A stretch of DNA of 29,000 nt, from NCBI GenBank assembly GCA_038323965.1, contig JBBQHM010000016.1, positions 1 through 29,000 of the forward strand. Reading direction: 5' to 3'. The number at the start of each line of letters is the position of its first letter. The first letter of the stretch is position 1. The notes under the pieces were generated by a model. It ran no database searches and was not told where the DNA came from. It worked only from the letters and a program-made list of their open reading frames with translations. A program made the translations under genes and the position numbers. This document shows, in pieces, positions 1 to 8,794 of the stretch. The stretch is from JBBQHM01 sp038323965 (lineage in GTDB: Bacteria; Verrucomicrobiota; Verrucomicrobiia; Chthoniobacterales; UBA10450).

Positions 1-705
1 CATCACTTCGGTCGGATAATCATATTTCTTATAGTAGGCGTAGATTTCCCCGACGGATTGAACTCCCGGGTCCTCGGCGCCGGCGTAATCGCGCTTGTTC
101 GCTGCTTTATACCAATCGTAGATCCTGCCCACGAACGGAGAGATTAACTGCGCTTTCACTTCCGCGGCGCGCACCGCCTGCGGTAACGAAAAGAGAAGCG
201 TCATGTTGCACTTGATGCCCTCTTTTTGCAGTTGCTCGGCAGCGGCAAGGCCTTCCCACGTCGATGCGATCTTGATGAGAACGCGGTCGCGTTCGATCCC
301 CTGCTCCTTGTAGAGCTCGATCAGTTTTCGCGCCTTCGCGATCGAGCCTTCCACGTCAAACGAGTAACGCGCGTCGGTCTCAGTCGAGACGCGACCCGGC
401 ACGATTTTCAAAATCTCGGATCCGAATTTTACGAGCAAGTGCTCGATGATGTCTTCGATCTGCGCGGCGCCGGTTAACCCGGACGTCTTGCGATCGGTCA
501 ACACCGCGTCGAGAAGGTGGTTGTAGTTCTCCTTCTGCGTCGCCGCGAAAATCAGGCTCGGGTTCGTGGTCGCGTCCTGAGGCTTGAAATCGCGAATCGA
601 CTCGAAATCGCCGGTATCGGCCACGACTTTGGTGAACTGCTTGAGTTGCTCGAGCTGGTTTAGCTTGGTCTGCGTTTCAGGTTTATCGGCTACGGCGGTG
701 CTCAT
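1..705 (-). CDS. tal: Transaldolase, 3' end cut by window edge
   Basis: Transaldolase of the pentose phosphate pathway; it moves a dihydroxyacetone unit between sugar phosphates through a Schiff-base lysine in the cytoplasm. The first 235 residues are visible. They include the family's N-terminal pattern (Leu/Gln-rich helix, then FKPQDATTNPSLI), and RVLIKIASTWEG, which holds the Schiff-base lysine, then CNMTLLFSLPQA and later SPFVGRIYDW. The ATG at 705 is preceded by GAGGA at good spacing (GAGGAATCCACATG), so it is a Shine-Dalgarno-led gene. It lies 85 bp downstream of the aldo/keto reductase and may be cotranscribed with it. The C-terminal part lies outside the window, so the full length is unknown. 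The family call is firm. Confidence 0.95.
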   Translation of the reverse strand, partial: MSTAVADKPETQTKLNQLEQLKQFTKVVADTGDFESIRDFKPQDATTNPSLIFAATQKENYNHLLDAVLTDRKTSGLTGAAQIEDIIEHLLVKFGSEILKIVPGRVSTETDARYSFDVEGSIAKARKLIELYKEQGIERDRVLIKIASTWEGLAAAEQLQKEGIKCNMTLLFSLPQAVRAAEVKAQLISPFVGRIYDWYKAANKRDYAGAEDPGVQSVGEIYAYYKKYDYPTEVM

Positions 706-790
706 GTGGATTCCTCGTTCAATTTTGTCGACCTACTCTGCACCAACATCTCCACGAAAGCACGCGAAGTGCGCAATGAATAACGCTGCA

Positions 791-1840
791 TTAGCTATTC
801 GCGATCTCGTCGATTCGCCGAAATTCCTCGTCGGAGAACGCGAGCTTTTCTATTGCCCGGACATTCTCGACGATCTGTTCGGCGTCGGACGCGCCAATCA
901 TCACCGAGGTCACTTCCGGACACCGCAGAATCCAGGCAATCGCCATCTGCGCGAGCGTCTGCCCACGCGAAAGAGCGAGCTCGTTGAGCGCCGAGATTTT
1001 TGCACGCAGAGCCGGCGTCACCGCCGCTCGCTGCTCGTCCGACCAGGATTGCGCGGCGCGTGACTGTTCCGGAATTCCAGCGAGATAACGCGCACTGAGG
1101 AGCCCCTGCGCCAGCGGAGAAAACGCGATAATTCCAACCCCAACTTTACGAGCGACCGGCAAGAGATCGCTTTCCACTTCGCGACGCAAAATGCTGTAGC
1201 TCGATTGCTGGACGACAATTGGTGTCGATCGCCGTTCGCGGGTTAGTCGCACCGCGGTTTCGAGCTGTTCGCCACTATAATTACTAACACCGGCGTAAAT
1301 CGCTTTCCCGCTTTGCACGATGTAATCGAGAGCACCCAGCGTTTCTTCGAGCGGCGTCTCGCGATCAAATCGATGTGCATAAAAAATATCGACATGATCC
1401 AATTCCAAGCGCTGGAGCGATTGCTCAAGGCTTTCGATGAGCGACTTGCGCGAGCAGCCGCTTCCAAAAGGACCGGGCCACATCGGAAATCCCGCCTTGG
1501 TCGAAACGATGACTTCCTCGCGTGGAAGTTCGCGCAGGACGCGGCCAACCACCGTCTCGGCGCGACCGGGCGGTTTGCCATAATTATTTGCGAGATCGAA
1601 GTGCGTGACGCCGGCATTGAATGCGCGAAAAATGCAATCGCGCGCCACGTCCTGACCGATGTAGCCGCCGAAAGTTTCCCAGGCGCCTAACGAGATCGCC
1701 GGCAGCTTGAGACCGGACTGACCGCACTGTCGGAAGGGCATCGCGTCGTAGCGCTTTTCGTCCGGCGCAAACTGAATCCAACTGAGCCGGTCGCGCTGAA
1801 TCGGCCGCACGTTCGTCGGCCCGCGGCGTCGTGGTTCCAC
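791..1840 (-). CDS. Aldo/keto reductase, YghZ/Gpr-like
   Basis: Cytoplasmic NADPH-dependent aldo/keto reductase. The order CGQSGLKLPAISLGAW, FDLANNYG, VSTKAGFPMWPGP, YAHRFD resembles the E. coli YghZ group (L-glyceraldehyde 3-phosphate reductase). The catalytic tetrad is visible as Asp82, Tyr87, Lys115 and His156, and the cofactor-binding end (MIGASDAEQI) is intact. The longest frame starts at a GTG three bases after the stop of the aminotransferase, which suggests coupling. Residues 1-20 are Arg-rich and do not look like the family, whose homologues usually begin near the FAPDEKRYDAMPFR block at residues 24-36. The true start could therefore be the ATG at 1741 or a rare codon near 1775. The substrate is not predictable. 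Confidence 0.88.
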   Translation of the reverse strand: MEPRRRGPTNVRPIQRDRLSWIQFAPDEKRYDAMPFRQCGQSGLKLPAISLGAWETFGGYIGQDVARDCIFRAFNAGVTHFDLANNYGKPPGRAETVVGRVLRELPREEVIVSTKAGFPMWPGPFGSGCSRKSLIESLEQSLQRLELDHVDIFYAHRFDRETPLEETLGALDYIVQSGKAIYAGVSNYSGEQLETAVRLTRERRSTPIVVQQSSYSILRREVESDLLPVARKVGVGIIAFSPLAQGLLSARYLAGIPEQSRAAQSWSDEQRAAVTPALRAKISALNELALSRGQTLAQMAIAWILRCPEVTSVMIGASDAEQIVENVRAIEKLAFSDEEFRRIDEIANS

Positions 1841-1843
1841 CGG

Positions 1844-3262
1844 TTAGGACGAAGCAACCGTGGGTTGCGACACGCTCCGCTTCGAACTGATTGCCTGCCG
1901 GACAAAGTTCTGACCCAATTCCCACATCGGACCAGGAAATTTGCGGCAATCGGTCAGGACATCATCAAGCGCGGTCACGAACAGGTTGACCTCCTTTTCG
2001 CCGATAATTAAAGGCGGCAAAATTTTCACAACGTCCATCGCGTGACCCGCCACCTGCGTCAGGATCTGATGCTTCGCCAGCAGCTGCGTGACGACCATTT
2101 GCGCGAACAGCACCTTGTCGACCTTGTGCAAAAGCTTCCACGCCATCTTGAGTTTGAATTCCGTCGGCTCCTGGAATTCGATCGCGATGATCAACCCTTT
2201 GCCGCGCACTTCCCTGATAAAAGAATGTTTCGCCCGTAACGCATCGATGCGCTCCATGAGCAACGCGCCCATGCGTGCAGAATTTTCGACAAGCTTTTCG
2301 TCGTCGATGATTTCAAGAGCGGCGAGGCCGCACGCCATCGCGAGATTATTTCGACCAAACGTGGTGGAGTGAACGACGCAGCGATCCATACGACTGAATG
2401 TCTTTTGGTAAATTTCGCGTCGCGCCACAATCGCGCCGCACGGCACGTAACCGCCGCTCAACGTCTTCGCCAGGGTGATGATATCAGGCTCAAGATTCCA
2501 ATGCTCGAACCCGAACATCCTGCCGGTTCGCCCGAGCCCAGTCTGAATTTCATCGACGATGAACAGGGTGCCGAATTTGCGACAGAGTTTTTGCGCTTGC
2601 TGATAGAAATCTGTCTTCGGCGATTTGCAGCCTTTGCCTTGCACCGGTTCGATGACGAACGCAGCGACATCGCGCTTCGCCAGTTCACGCTCAAGCGCCG
2701 GAAGATCATCGAGCGCCACGCGCGTATCCCAACCTTCCATCAGGGGCCCGAAGCCTTCGGTAAAACTTTCGCAACCCATCAGCGAAAGCGATCCCAGGCT
2801 TAGTCCGTGAAATGCGCTCTCCACTGAGATCACACGCTTCCGGCCGGTTGCCGCGCGCGCAAATTTCAATGCGCCTTCCATCGCCTCGGTGCCGGAGTTG
2901 CAGAAAAATACGGCGTCGAGATGCGACGGTGTGCGTTTCGTGATCGCCTCCGCCAGCAGTCCGCTCAGCAGCGAGCAATCCAGCTGCACCATGTTAGGCA
3001 AATCGAGATCGAGCACGTCGCGAATGGCCTGATTCACGCGCGGATGATTGCGCCCAATATTGTAAACCGAGTAACCGCTCAGGAAATCGAGGTAGGCGCG
3101 ATTATCCATGTCGTAGAGATAGGCGCCCTCGGCCCGCGCATAGACCTTATCGAACCCAATGACTCGCTGCGCCGCCACCAGCGTGCGGTTGAGATGCTTG
3201 TGGTGCAGCTCGTAGTTCTCGCCGAGACGCGCGGCGATGATTTCTTTAAGGTCGAAAGCCAC
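1844..3262 (-). CDS. Class III PLP-dependent aminotransferase, possibly HpnO-like
   Basis: Fold-type I, class III aminotransferase (ornithine/acetylornithine aminotransferase superfamily), 472 residues. Visible features are SGYSVYNIGRNHP near the N-terminus, CNSGTEAMEGALKFAR for phosphate binding, FIVDEIQTGLGRTG with the PLP-binding Asp237, and ITLAKTLSGGY with the Schiff-base Lys266. The GFDKVYARAEGAYLYD opening and DLPNMVQLD resemble HpnO, the aminobacteriohopanetriol aminotransferase. An hpnD gene lies elsewhere in the window, but hopanoid function is only a guess. A TTG at 3268 extends the frame by two codons. The GTG at 3262 is preferred because GGGGAG sits eight bases ahead of it. It heads the minus-strand run aminotransferase, reductase, transaldolase. 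Confidence 0.9.
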   Translation of the reverse strand: MAFDLKEIIAARLGENYELHHKHLNRTLVAAQRVIGFDKVYARAEGAYLYDMDNRAYLDFLSGYSVYNIGRNHPRVNQAIRDVLDLDLPNMVQLDCSLLSGLLAEAITKRTPSHLDAVFFCNSGTEAMEGALKFARAATGRKRVISVESAFHGLSLGSLSLMGCESFTEGFGPLMEGWDTRVALDDLPALERELAKRDVAAFVIEPVQGKGCKSPKTDFYQQAQKLCRKFGTLFIVDEIQTGLGRTGRMFGFEHWNLEPDIITLAKTLSGGYVPCGAIVARREIYQKTFSRMDRCVVHSTTFGRNNLAMACGLAALEIIDDEKLVENSARMGALLMERIDALRAKHSFIREVRGKGLIIAIEFQEPTEFKLKMAWKLLHKVDKVLFAQMVVTQLLAKHQILTQVAGHAMDVVKILPPLIIGEKEVNLFVTALDDVLTDCRKFPGPMWELGQNFVRQAISSKRSVSQPTVASS

Positions 3263-3311
3263 GCGCAATTCTCCCCGCTACGGGCGCGAAACGCAAACGC
3301 CACCCGTCCGC

Positions 3312-3347
3312 AAAAAAGCCGCAGAGTTCACGCGGAACTCTGCGGCT
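3312..3347 (-). terminator. Intrinsic terminator of the Thr-rich protein gene
   Basis: A perfect 12-bp stem, AGCCGCAGAGTT (3317-3328) with AACTCTGCGGCT (3336-3347), encloses a 7-base loop. On the minus strand it is followed directly by six T residues (complement of A 3312-3317), the classical Rho-independent layout. It lies 24 bp past the stop of the gene at 3372-3734 and before the aminotransferase start, so it separates the two units. Confidence 0.92.
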
Positions 3348-3371
3348 GAATTTGAGCGATCTTACTCGCGC

Positions 3372-3734
3372 TTAATCCTGGTCGACGACGATTTTCGTCA
3401 CGGTCGTGCTGCCCGGAGTATCATAATAGACATGCACTGGCACGCCTGGTTTGATGAGCGAAGCTTCGATCGTTTTGCCGGCCTTGTTCACATACGTCAC
3501 GGTTTTGCCGAGGGTATAACTGAGCGGATCGGTTACGCCAACGCGGCGGACAACGATCGATTTACCGGGCTCGAATGTGGTAACGGTACCTTCAGTCGTA
3601 GTGGTCGTCGTCTCGGTTGTCGTTGCGCCGGTGGTTGGCTTCACGGTTGTCGATTCAGTGGTAGTGGTGCTCGTCTGTGCGAAAGCCAACGGTGCAATGG
3701 CAGCGCAAGCGAGTGATAGAATTGTCTTTTTCAT
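3372..3734 (-). CDS. Small secreted Thr-rich protein of unknown function
   Basis: I do not recognise this 120-residue protein. Residues 1-19 form a clear Sec signal peptide (MKKTILSLACAAIAPLAFA, cleavage after AFA). Residues 20-52 are a low-complexity Thr/Glu linker. Residues 53-120 look like a small beta-rich domain (KSIVVRRVG, GKTVTYVNKAGKTI, VPVHVYYDT, TKIVVDQD). The frame extends upstream to 3806, but the ATG at 3734 is chosen because AGGAAACT precedes it and the signal peptide begins there. It is monocistronic, ends at a strong terminator and is divergent from purL. The Thr-rich stretch suggests an extended linker in the periplasm or on the surface. Confidence 0.8.
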   Translation of the reverse strand: MKKTILSLACAAIAPLAFAQTSTTTTESTTVKPTTGATTTETTTTTTEGTVTTFEPGKSIVVRRVGVTDPLSYTLGKTVTYVNKAGKTIEASLIKPGVPVHVYYDTPGSTTVTKIVVDQD

Positions 3735-3853
3735 AGTTTCCTTTGGTTGACTGTCCTGCCTCCACTTCGTGCCTGCCGCTGCGTGCGGTCGGCTCGTGAG
3801 GCGCAAAAAGTTCGACTGCTCGCACGCCTCGCTTATTCACGCGAAAAGCCGCA

Positions 3854-3881
3854 TTGAGTCGCCAGTTTGATCGGCTAACGT
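3854..3881 (+). promoter_or_regulatory. Putative purL promoter, near-leaderless
   Basis: TTGAGT (3854-3859), a 16-bp spacer and TAACGT (3876-3881). The predicted transcription start, seven bases past the -10 box, is about 3888, one base before the ATG at 3889. No Shine-Dalgarno sequence precedes that ATG. The -10 box is weak by E. coli standards (3 of 6). Confidence 0.4.
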
Positions 3882-3888
3882 GCCGCGA

Positions 3889-6153
3889 ATGTCCGCTCCT
3901 GTTGCAAAGGTTGACCCGAAAGTGACTCCCGCATTGATCGTCAAACATGGGCTAACCCAGGATGAGTACGAGCGCATTACACGTATCCTCGGACGCGATC
4001 CGAACTTCACCGAGCTCGGCATCTTCTCGGTGATGTGGAGCGAGCATTGTTCCTACAAAAATACCCGCCCGGAGCTTAAAAAATTTCCCACCACCGGCTC
4101 TAATATCCTGGTCAAAGCGGGTGAAGAAAACGCCGGCGTGGTCGACATCGGCGACGGCTGGGCGGTCGCATTTAAGATCGAGTCGCATAATCATCCCAGC
4201 GCGATCGAGCCGTTTCAGGGCGCGGCCACCGGCGTCGGTGGAATCATTCGCGACATCTTCACCATGGGAGCGCGCCCTGAATTTTCGCTGAATTCGCTTC
4301 GCTTCGGGCCGATCACCGGCAATTCGAAAAACGTCGCGACCAATCTCCGGCTTTTCAAAGGTGTCGTCGCGGGAATTTCGCATTACGGCAATTGCATCGG
4401 CGTCCCCACCATCGGCGGCGAAATTTACTTCGATGAGAGTTTTGAGGGCAACCCACTGGTGAACGTTTTTTGTCTCGGCGTTCTCCGGCACGAACAGCTC
4501 GCGCGCGGTGCGGCCAAAGGCGAAGGCAACCCGGTCTTTTACGTTGGCGCGGAGACCGGTCGCGACGGACTCGCGGGCGCAGCTTTCGCCTCGCGAGAAT
4601 TAACAGAAGAATCGCGCGCGGATCGCCCTGCCGTTCAAGTCGGCGATCCATTTAAAGAGAAACTGCTCCTCGAAGCGTGCCTCGAGCTTCTTACCACCGA
4701 CGCAGTTGCTGGCATCCAGGACATGGGCGCTGCGGGTCTCACTTGCTCCACCTGCGAAACAGCAAGCCGCGGCGGGACGGGCGTCGAGATTGACCTGGCG
4801 AAAGTGCCGCAGCGGGAACCCGGCATGACACCGTACGAGACGATGTTAAGTGAATCGCAGGAGCGCATGCTGATCATCGCGAAGCGCGGACAAGAAAAAG
4901 TCGTCCGCGATATTTTTGAGAAGTGGGATGTGCCTTGTGCTGAGATCGGAAAAGTCACCGGCGATGGCATGATGCGCGTGCGAAATCACGGGGAAATCGT
5001 CGCTGAAATCCCGGCGAAACCGCTGGCCGACGAAGCACCCATTTATCATCGCGAGATTCGGCAGCCAAAAATCGCCGCAGTCGTGGAGTTAGCGCAGGCC
5101 GTCACCGAGTTATCGGCAGCGGCTGCGGTCAAGGCGCTAAAACAACTTCTGAGCGATCCCACCATCGCGTCGAAGAATTGGGTTTACCGCCAATACGATC
5201 ACACAGTCCGCACGGGCACGGTAGTCCCGCCCGGTTCCGACGCCGCGGTGTTTCGAGTGCCGTATGCGAACAAAATTCTCGCCGCGACGACCGATTGCAA
5301 TTCCCTTTTCTGCGCGCTCGATCCCCGCGAGGGCGGCCGAATCGCAGTGGCGGAAGCGGCTCGCAACCTTGCCTGTTCCGGCGCGCGTCCGCTCGCGGTG
5401 ACGGATAATTTGAACTTCGGTAATCCCTACAAGCCCGAGAACTTTTGGCAGCTCCGTGAATGCGTCGAAGGAATCGCCGAGACCTGCCGTGAGTTTGAGA
5501 CGCCGGTTGTTGGCGGCAACGTCTCCCTCTATAATGAAAGCCCGGCGGGCGTGGTCGATCCGACTCCAACGATCGGAATGGTCGGGATCATCGATGACGA
5601 ACGACACATCACAACCCAGTGGTTCAAAAGCGAGGGCGATGTCGTCATTCTCGTTGGCGCACCTGGATCGGGTCTCGGCGCCTCGCGTTACATGAAAGTC
5701 TGTCACAATCTCAAGGCGGGATTGCCGCCGCGTTTAGATGTCGAGCAGGAAAAATTGGTGCAGCGCGTGACACTGGATCTCATTCGCAGCGGACTTGTAA
5801 AAAGCGCGCACGATTGCAGCGAAGGCGGACTTGCTGTCGCGCTCGCGGAATGCTGCTTCAATCCCGCGCACCCGCTTGGCGCGGCGCTGGAGATAAGTTC
5901 GCCCGAGAGTGCGCTGGCAGACATTCTATTTAACGAATCGTCTTCGCGCATCGTGATTTCAGTCGCAGCTGATTCGGTGGACGCCGTGCTGACGCAGCTT
6001 GGCAAAAGTGCGGTTGCGCATCAAAGGCTGGGAGTTATTGCCGGGAGTGAATTATCCATCCGCCTGAACGGCGGCGACCAATTCCAGTGCACAGTGAACG
6101 AACTTCGCGACGACTGGTATTCTGCGATCCAGCGCGCAGTCGATGCTGACTAA
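3889..6153 (+). CDS. purL: Phosphoribosylformylglycinamidine synthase subunit II
   Basis: FGAM synthase catalytic subunit, step four of de novo purine synthesis: converts FGAR, ATP and glutamine-derived ammonia to FGAM. At 754 residues it matches the small PurL that works with separate PurS and PurQ, neither of which is in this window. Visible signatures are FSVMWSEHCSYKNTRP, ESHNHPSAIEPFQGAATGVGG (ATP/Mg site), DMGAAGLTCS, and in the second half TDNLNFGNP, VGGNVSLYNES and SAHDCSEGGLAVA. A GTG at 3880 gives a slightly longer frame. The ATG at 3889 is preferred because the putative -10 box covers the GTG. purF follows after 56 bp on the same strand. Confidence 0.97.
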   Translation: MSAPVAKVDPKVTPALIVKHGLTQDEYERITRILGRDPNFTELGIFSVMWSEHCSYKNTRPELKKFPTTGSNILVKAGEENAGVVDIGDGWAVAFKIESHNHPSAIEPFQGAATGVGGIIRDIFTMGARPEFSLNSLRFGPITGNSKNVATNLRLFKGVVAGISHYGNCIGVPTIGGEIYFDESFEGNPLVNVFCLGVLRHEQLARGAAKGEGNPVFYVGAETGRDGLAGAAFASRELTEESRADRPAVQVGDPFKEKLLLEACLELLTTDAVAGIQDMGAAGLTCSTCETASRGGTGVEIDLAKVPQREPGMTPYETMLSESQERMLIIAKRGQEKVVRDIFEKWDVPCAEIGKVTGDGMMRVRNHGEIVAEIPAKPLADEAPIYHREIRQPKIAAVVELAQAVTELSAAAAVKALKQLLSDPTIASKNWVYRQYDHTVRTGTVVPPGSDAAVFRVPYANKILAATTDCNSLFCALDPREGGRIAVAEAARNLACSGARPLAVTDNLNFGNPYKPENFWQLRECVEGIAETCREFETPVVGGNVSLYNESPAGVVDPTPTIGMVGIIDDERHITTQWFKSEGDVVILVGAPGSGLGASRYMKVCHNLKAGLPPRLDVEQEKLVQRVTLDLIRSGLVKSAHDCSEGGLAVALAECCFNPAHPLGAALEISSPESALADILFNESSSRIVISVAADSVDAVLTQLGKSAVAHQRLGVIAGSELSIRLNGGDQFQCTVNELRDDWYSAIQRAVDAD

Positions 6154-6209
6154 CTTTCATTGAATCTGTTACCGACATCGTCGATGTTCTCAAGCGCGAG
6201 TTTCCCCTC

Positions 6210-7685
6210 ATGACGCATACTGAAATCTCAGATCGCGACGCATTCCCGCAACACGAATGCGGCATCTTCGCAGTGTACGGTCACCCGAACGCCGCGGTCC
6301 TGACTTACTACGGGCTATTCGCGCTCCAGCATCGCGGACAGGAGAGCGCGGGCATCGTGACGAGCAATGGTCCGGGAACCGATTTCCAGCTCCATCGTGA
6401 CATGGGCCTGGTTTCGCAGGTTTTCGGCGCGGACGAGCTTGAGCGCTTGAAGGGAACGCGCGCAATGGGTCATACGCGTTACTCGACCACCGGCTCGAGC
6501 ACGTTGAAAAATGCGCAACCATTCGTCGTTGATTGCCAGCGGGGACAGATCGCGGTTGCGCATAACGGCAACCTTATTAACGCGGACATTCTGCGTGACG
6601 AATTGGAACGCAACGGCTCGATCTTCCAAACCACGGCCGATAGTGAAATCATTCCGCATTTGCTCGCACAGCCAATCAAAAATGGCGGGAGCGCGCTAAG
6701 CGTACTGCGGCGACTCGAAGGCGCATTTTCGCTTGTCATCATGAGCGAGCGCGAAGTCATCGCCGTGCGCGATCCGTTTGGCTTCCGCCCCCTCGTTATC
6801 GGCAAACTCGATGGCGCCTACATTCTTTCTTCGGAAACCTGCGCGCTCGACCTGATTCATGCGGAATTCATTCGCGAAGTTGAGCCCGGCGAAGTCCTCA
6901 TCATCGATGAAAACGGGATACGTTCGGAATGGCCATTCCGCGACGAGTCTCCTGCCTTTTGCATGTTCGAGTACGTCTATTTCGCGCGTCCGGACAGCAT
7001 CATGTCGGGGGTAAATGTTGCGAAAGTCCGCACTGAGATGGGCCGTGAGCTGGCCCGTCTATATCCAGTGGAGGCGGACATCGTCGTCCCGGTTCCGGAC
7101 TCCGGTAACTATGCCGCGTTAGGGTTCGCGCAGGAGTTAAAACTTCCGTACGAACACGCGTTTGTCCGCAATCACTACATCGGCCGCACCTTCCTGCAGC
7201 CGAGCCAGCTGATTCGCGATTTCGATGTGCGGGTGAAGCTGAATCTCATCAAGGAGGCAGTCGCTGGAAAACGCGTCGTCGTGGTCGACGATTCCATCGT
7301 CCGCGGCACCACGGCGAGAGCGCGCGTGGTGAATCTCCGCGAGGCTGGTGCCAAGGAAGTGCACATGCGCGTAAGTTGCCCGCCGCATCGCTTCGCCTGC
7401 CATTATGGCATCGATTTTCCTGACCCGGATAAGTTAATCGCGAATCGGATGGGCCATCAGGAAATCTGTGACTACCTCGGCGTCGATAGTCTCGGTTACC
7501 TCGATATCGATGGCATGGTGCGCGCGACCGGACAGGAGGCGAACCGTTTTTGTCTCGCATGTTTTACCGGCAAGTATCCTTTGGCGGTCGATCCCGAACT
7601 GGACAAGTTCATTATGGAACGCCGGGAAAATAGATCACGCGCGCTCGCTGCCGAAGAAGAGCATCCTGAGTTGTTCGCGATCTAG
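6210..7685 (+). CDS. purF: Amidophosphoribosyltransferase
   Basis: Glutamine PRPP amidotransferase, the committed first step of purine synthesis: makes phosphoribosylamine from PRPP and glutamine. The 491-residue protein begins with a short propeptide (residues 1-16), followed by the Ntn-hydrolase nucleophile Cys17 in HECGIFAVYGH, so N-terminal processing is expected. LQHRGQESAGI and GHTRYSTTG complete the glutaminase domain. The phosphoribosyltransferase domain carries VVVDDSIVRGTT, the PRPP loop. Cysteines in FCMFEY, SCPPHR and FCLACFTGKYP match the positions that hold a 4Fe-4S cluster in the Bacillus-type enzyme. It sits between purL and purM as part of a purine cluster. Confidence 0.97.
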   Translation: MTHTEISDRDAFPQHECGIFAVYGHPNAAVLTYYGLFALQHRGQESAGIVTSNGPGTDFQLHRDMGLVSQVFGADELERLKGTRAMGHTRYSTTGSSTLKNAQPFVVDCQRGQIAVAHNGNLINADILRDELERNGSIFQTTADSEIIPHLLAQPIKNGGSALSVLRRLEGAFSLVIMSEREVIAVRDPFGFRPLVIGKLDGAYILSSETCALDLIHAEFIREVEPGEVLIIDENGIRSEWPFRDESPAFCMFEYVYFARPDSIMSGVNVAKVRTEMGRELARLYPVEADIVVPVPDSGNYAALGFAQELKLPYEHAFVRNHYIGRTFLQPSQLIRDFDVRVKLNLIKEAVAGKRVVVVDDSIVRGTTARARVVNLREAGAKEVHMRVSCPPHRFACHYGIDFPDPDKLIANRMGHQEICDYLGVDSLGYLDIDGMVRATGQEANRFCLACFTGKYPLAVDPELDKFIMERRENRSRALAAEEEHPELFAI

Positions 7686-7750
7686 TTCGCCGAACACCAA
7701 CGCAGAACTAGCGCAGCGATCTTCCTCGGCTAGGATTCGCTTCGCCGCTC

Positions 7751-8791
7751 ATGACAACGAAGTCTCACGTGTCGTCCGCAAAAAAAGCTTACGCCCGCGC
7801 CGGCGTCGATGTCGATCTGGGTAACCGACTCAAAAGCCGGATACAGGATGCGGTAAGGCAAACACACGGTCCCGAAGTGCTCGGCAAAGTAGGAGGGTTC
7901 GGCGGATTATTCGCGCCCGACTTTCGTGGGATGAAGGAGCCGATCCTCGTCTCCAGCGTGGATGGCGTCGGGACCAAGTTGAAAATAGCGTTCGCCATGA
8001 ACCGGCACGACACCGTCGGCGCCGACCTGGTGAATCATTGCGTCAACGACATTGCCGTCATAGGGGCGCGACCACTCTTCTTCCTCGACTACATTGGATG
8101 TGAACGCCTGGACGCATCCGTATTCGAGCAACTACTAGGTGGATTTGCGCGAGCTTGCCGAAGTGCAGGCTGCGCCTTGATTGGGGGAGAGACGGCGCAA
8201 ATGCCGGGAATGTACCGACGCGACGAGTACGATTTGGCCGGATGCATCGTCGGGGTTGTCGACCGTAAAAAGATAATCGATGGCGCCCGAATCAAGCGTG
8301 GCGATGTCATCCTGGGACTTCCATCGAATGGACTTCACACCAACGGCTACTCACTGGCGCGCGAGGTTCTCTTCAAGCGCATGAAATTGAAAGTGACCGA
8401 TCACATCGAAGGAGTCCGACGCTCGTTAGGTAGGGAATTATTGCAGGTGCATACAAATTACAGGACCGCGCTGGCCACCGTTCCCAACTCCATGTTCCAC
8501 GGTTTGGCCCACATCACTGGCGGCGGCCTCGTTGACAATCTCCCACGGGTGCTCCCGACCAACTGTGATGCGATAATCAATACCCGCTTGTGGCGCGTGC
8601 CGCCGATCTTCGAACTTATTGCCAGGCACGGCAGGGTCGCGCGCGAAGAAATGTATCAAGTATTCAATATGGGAATAGGTATGGTCGCGATCGTCTCTCC
8701 GCGCCACGTCGAGAAATTAAAGCGATCACTCCGGGCGCGCATCATCGGCAAGATCGAAGCTGGAACCGGAAAAACTCGGCTAACCTTCTAG
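7751..8791 (+). CDS. purM: Phosphoribosylformylglycinamidine cyclo-ligase (AIR synthase)
   Basis: AIR synthase, step five of purine synthesis: ATP-dependent closure of the imidazole ring of FGAM, the PurL product. The 346 residues show the family signatures SVDGVGTKLKIA, NDIAVIGARPLFF, GGETAQMPGMY, GLHTNGYSLAR and HITGGGLVDNLPR. Length is normal and the frame is intact. The gap from purF is 65 bp. Base use differs from its neighbours: six ATA isoleucine codons are visible out of about 23, against about one each in purL and purF. That difference, with the broken aldo/keto reductase that abuts its stop codon, hints that purM and its flank came in by recombination. Confidence 0.96.
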   Translation: MTTKSHVSSAKKAYARAGVDVDLGNRLKSRIQDAVRQTHGPEVLGKVGGFGGLFAPDFRGMKEPILVSSVDGVGTKLKIAFAMNRHDTVGADLVNHCVNDIAVIGARPLFFLDYIGCERLDASVFEQLLGGFARACRSAGCALIGGETAQMPGMYRRDEYDLAGCIVGVVDRKKIIDGARIKRGDVILGLPSNGLHTNGYSLAREVLFKRMKLKVTDHIEGVRRSLGRELLQVHTNYRTALATVPNSMFHGLAHITGGGLVDNLPRVLPTNCDAIINTRLWRVPPIFELIARHGRVAREEMYQVFNMGIGMVAIVSPRHVEKLKRSLRARIIGKIEAGTGKTRLTF

Positions 8792-8794
8792 GGA

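Noticed and set aside
3735..3888. A purine riboswitch upstream of purL
   Set aside because: I see no purine-aptamer core, and the predicted transcript starts almost at the start codon, leaving no room for a riboswitch.
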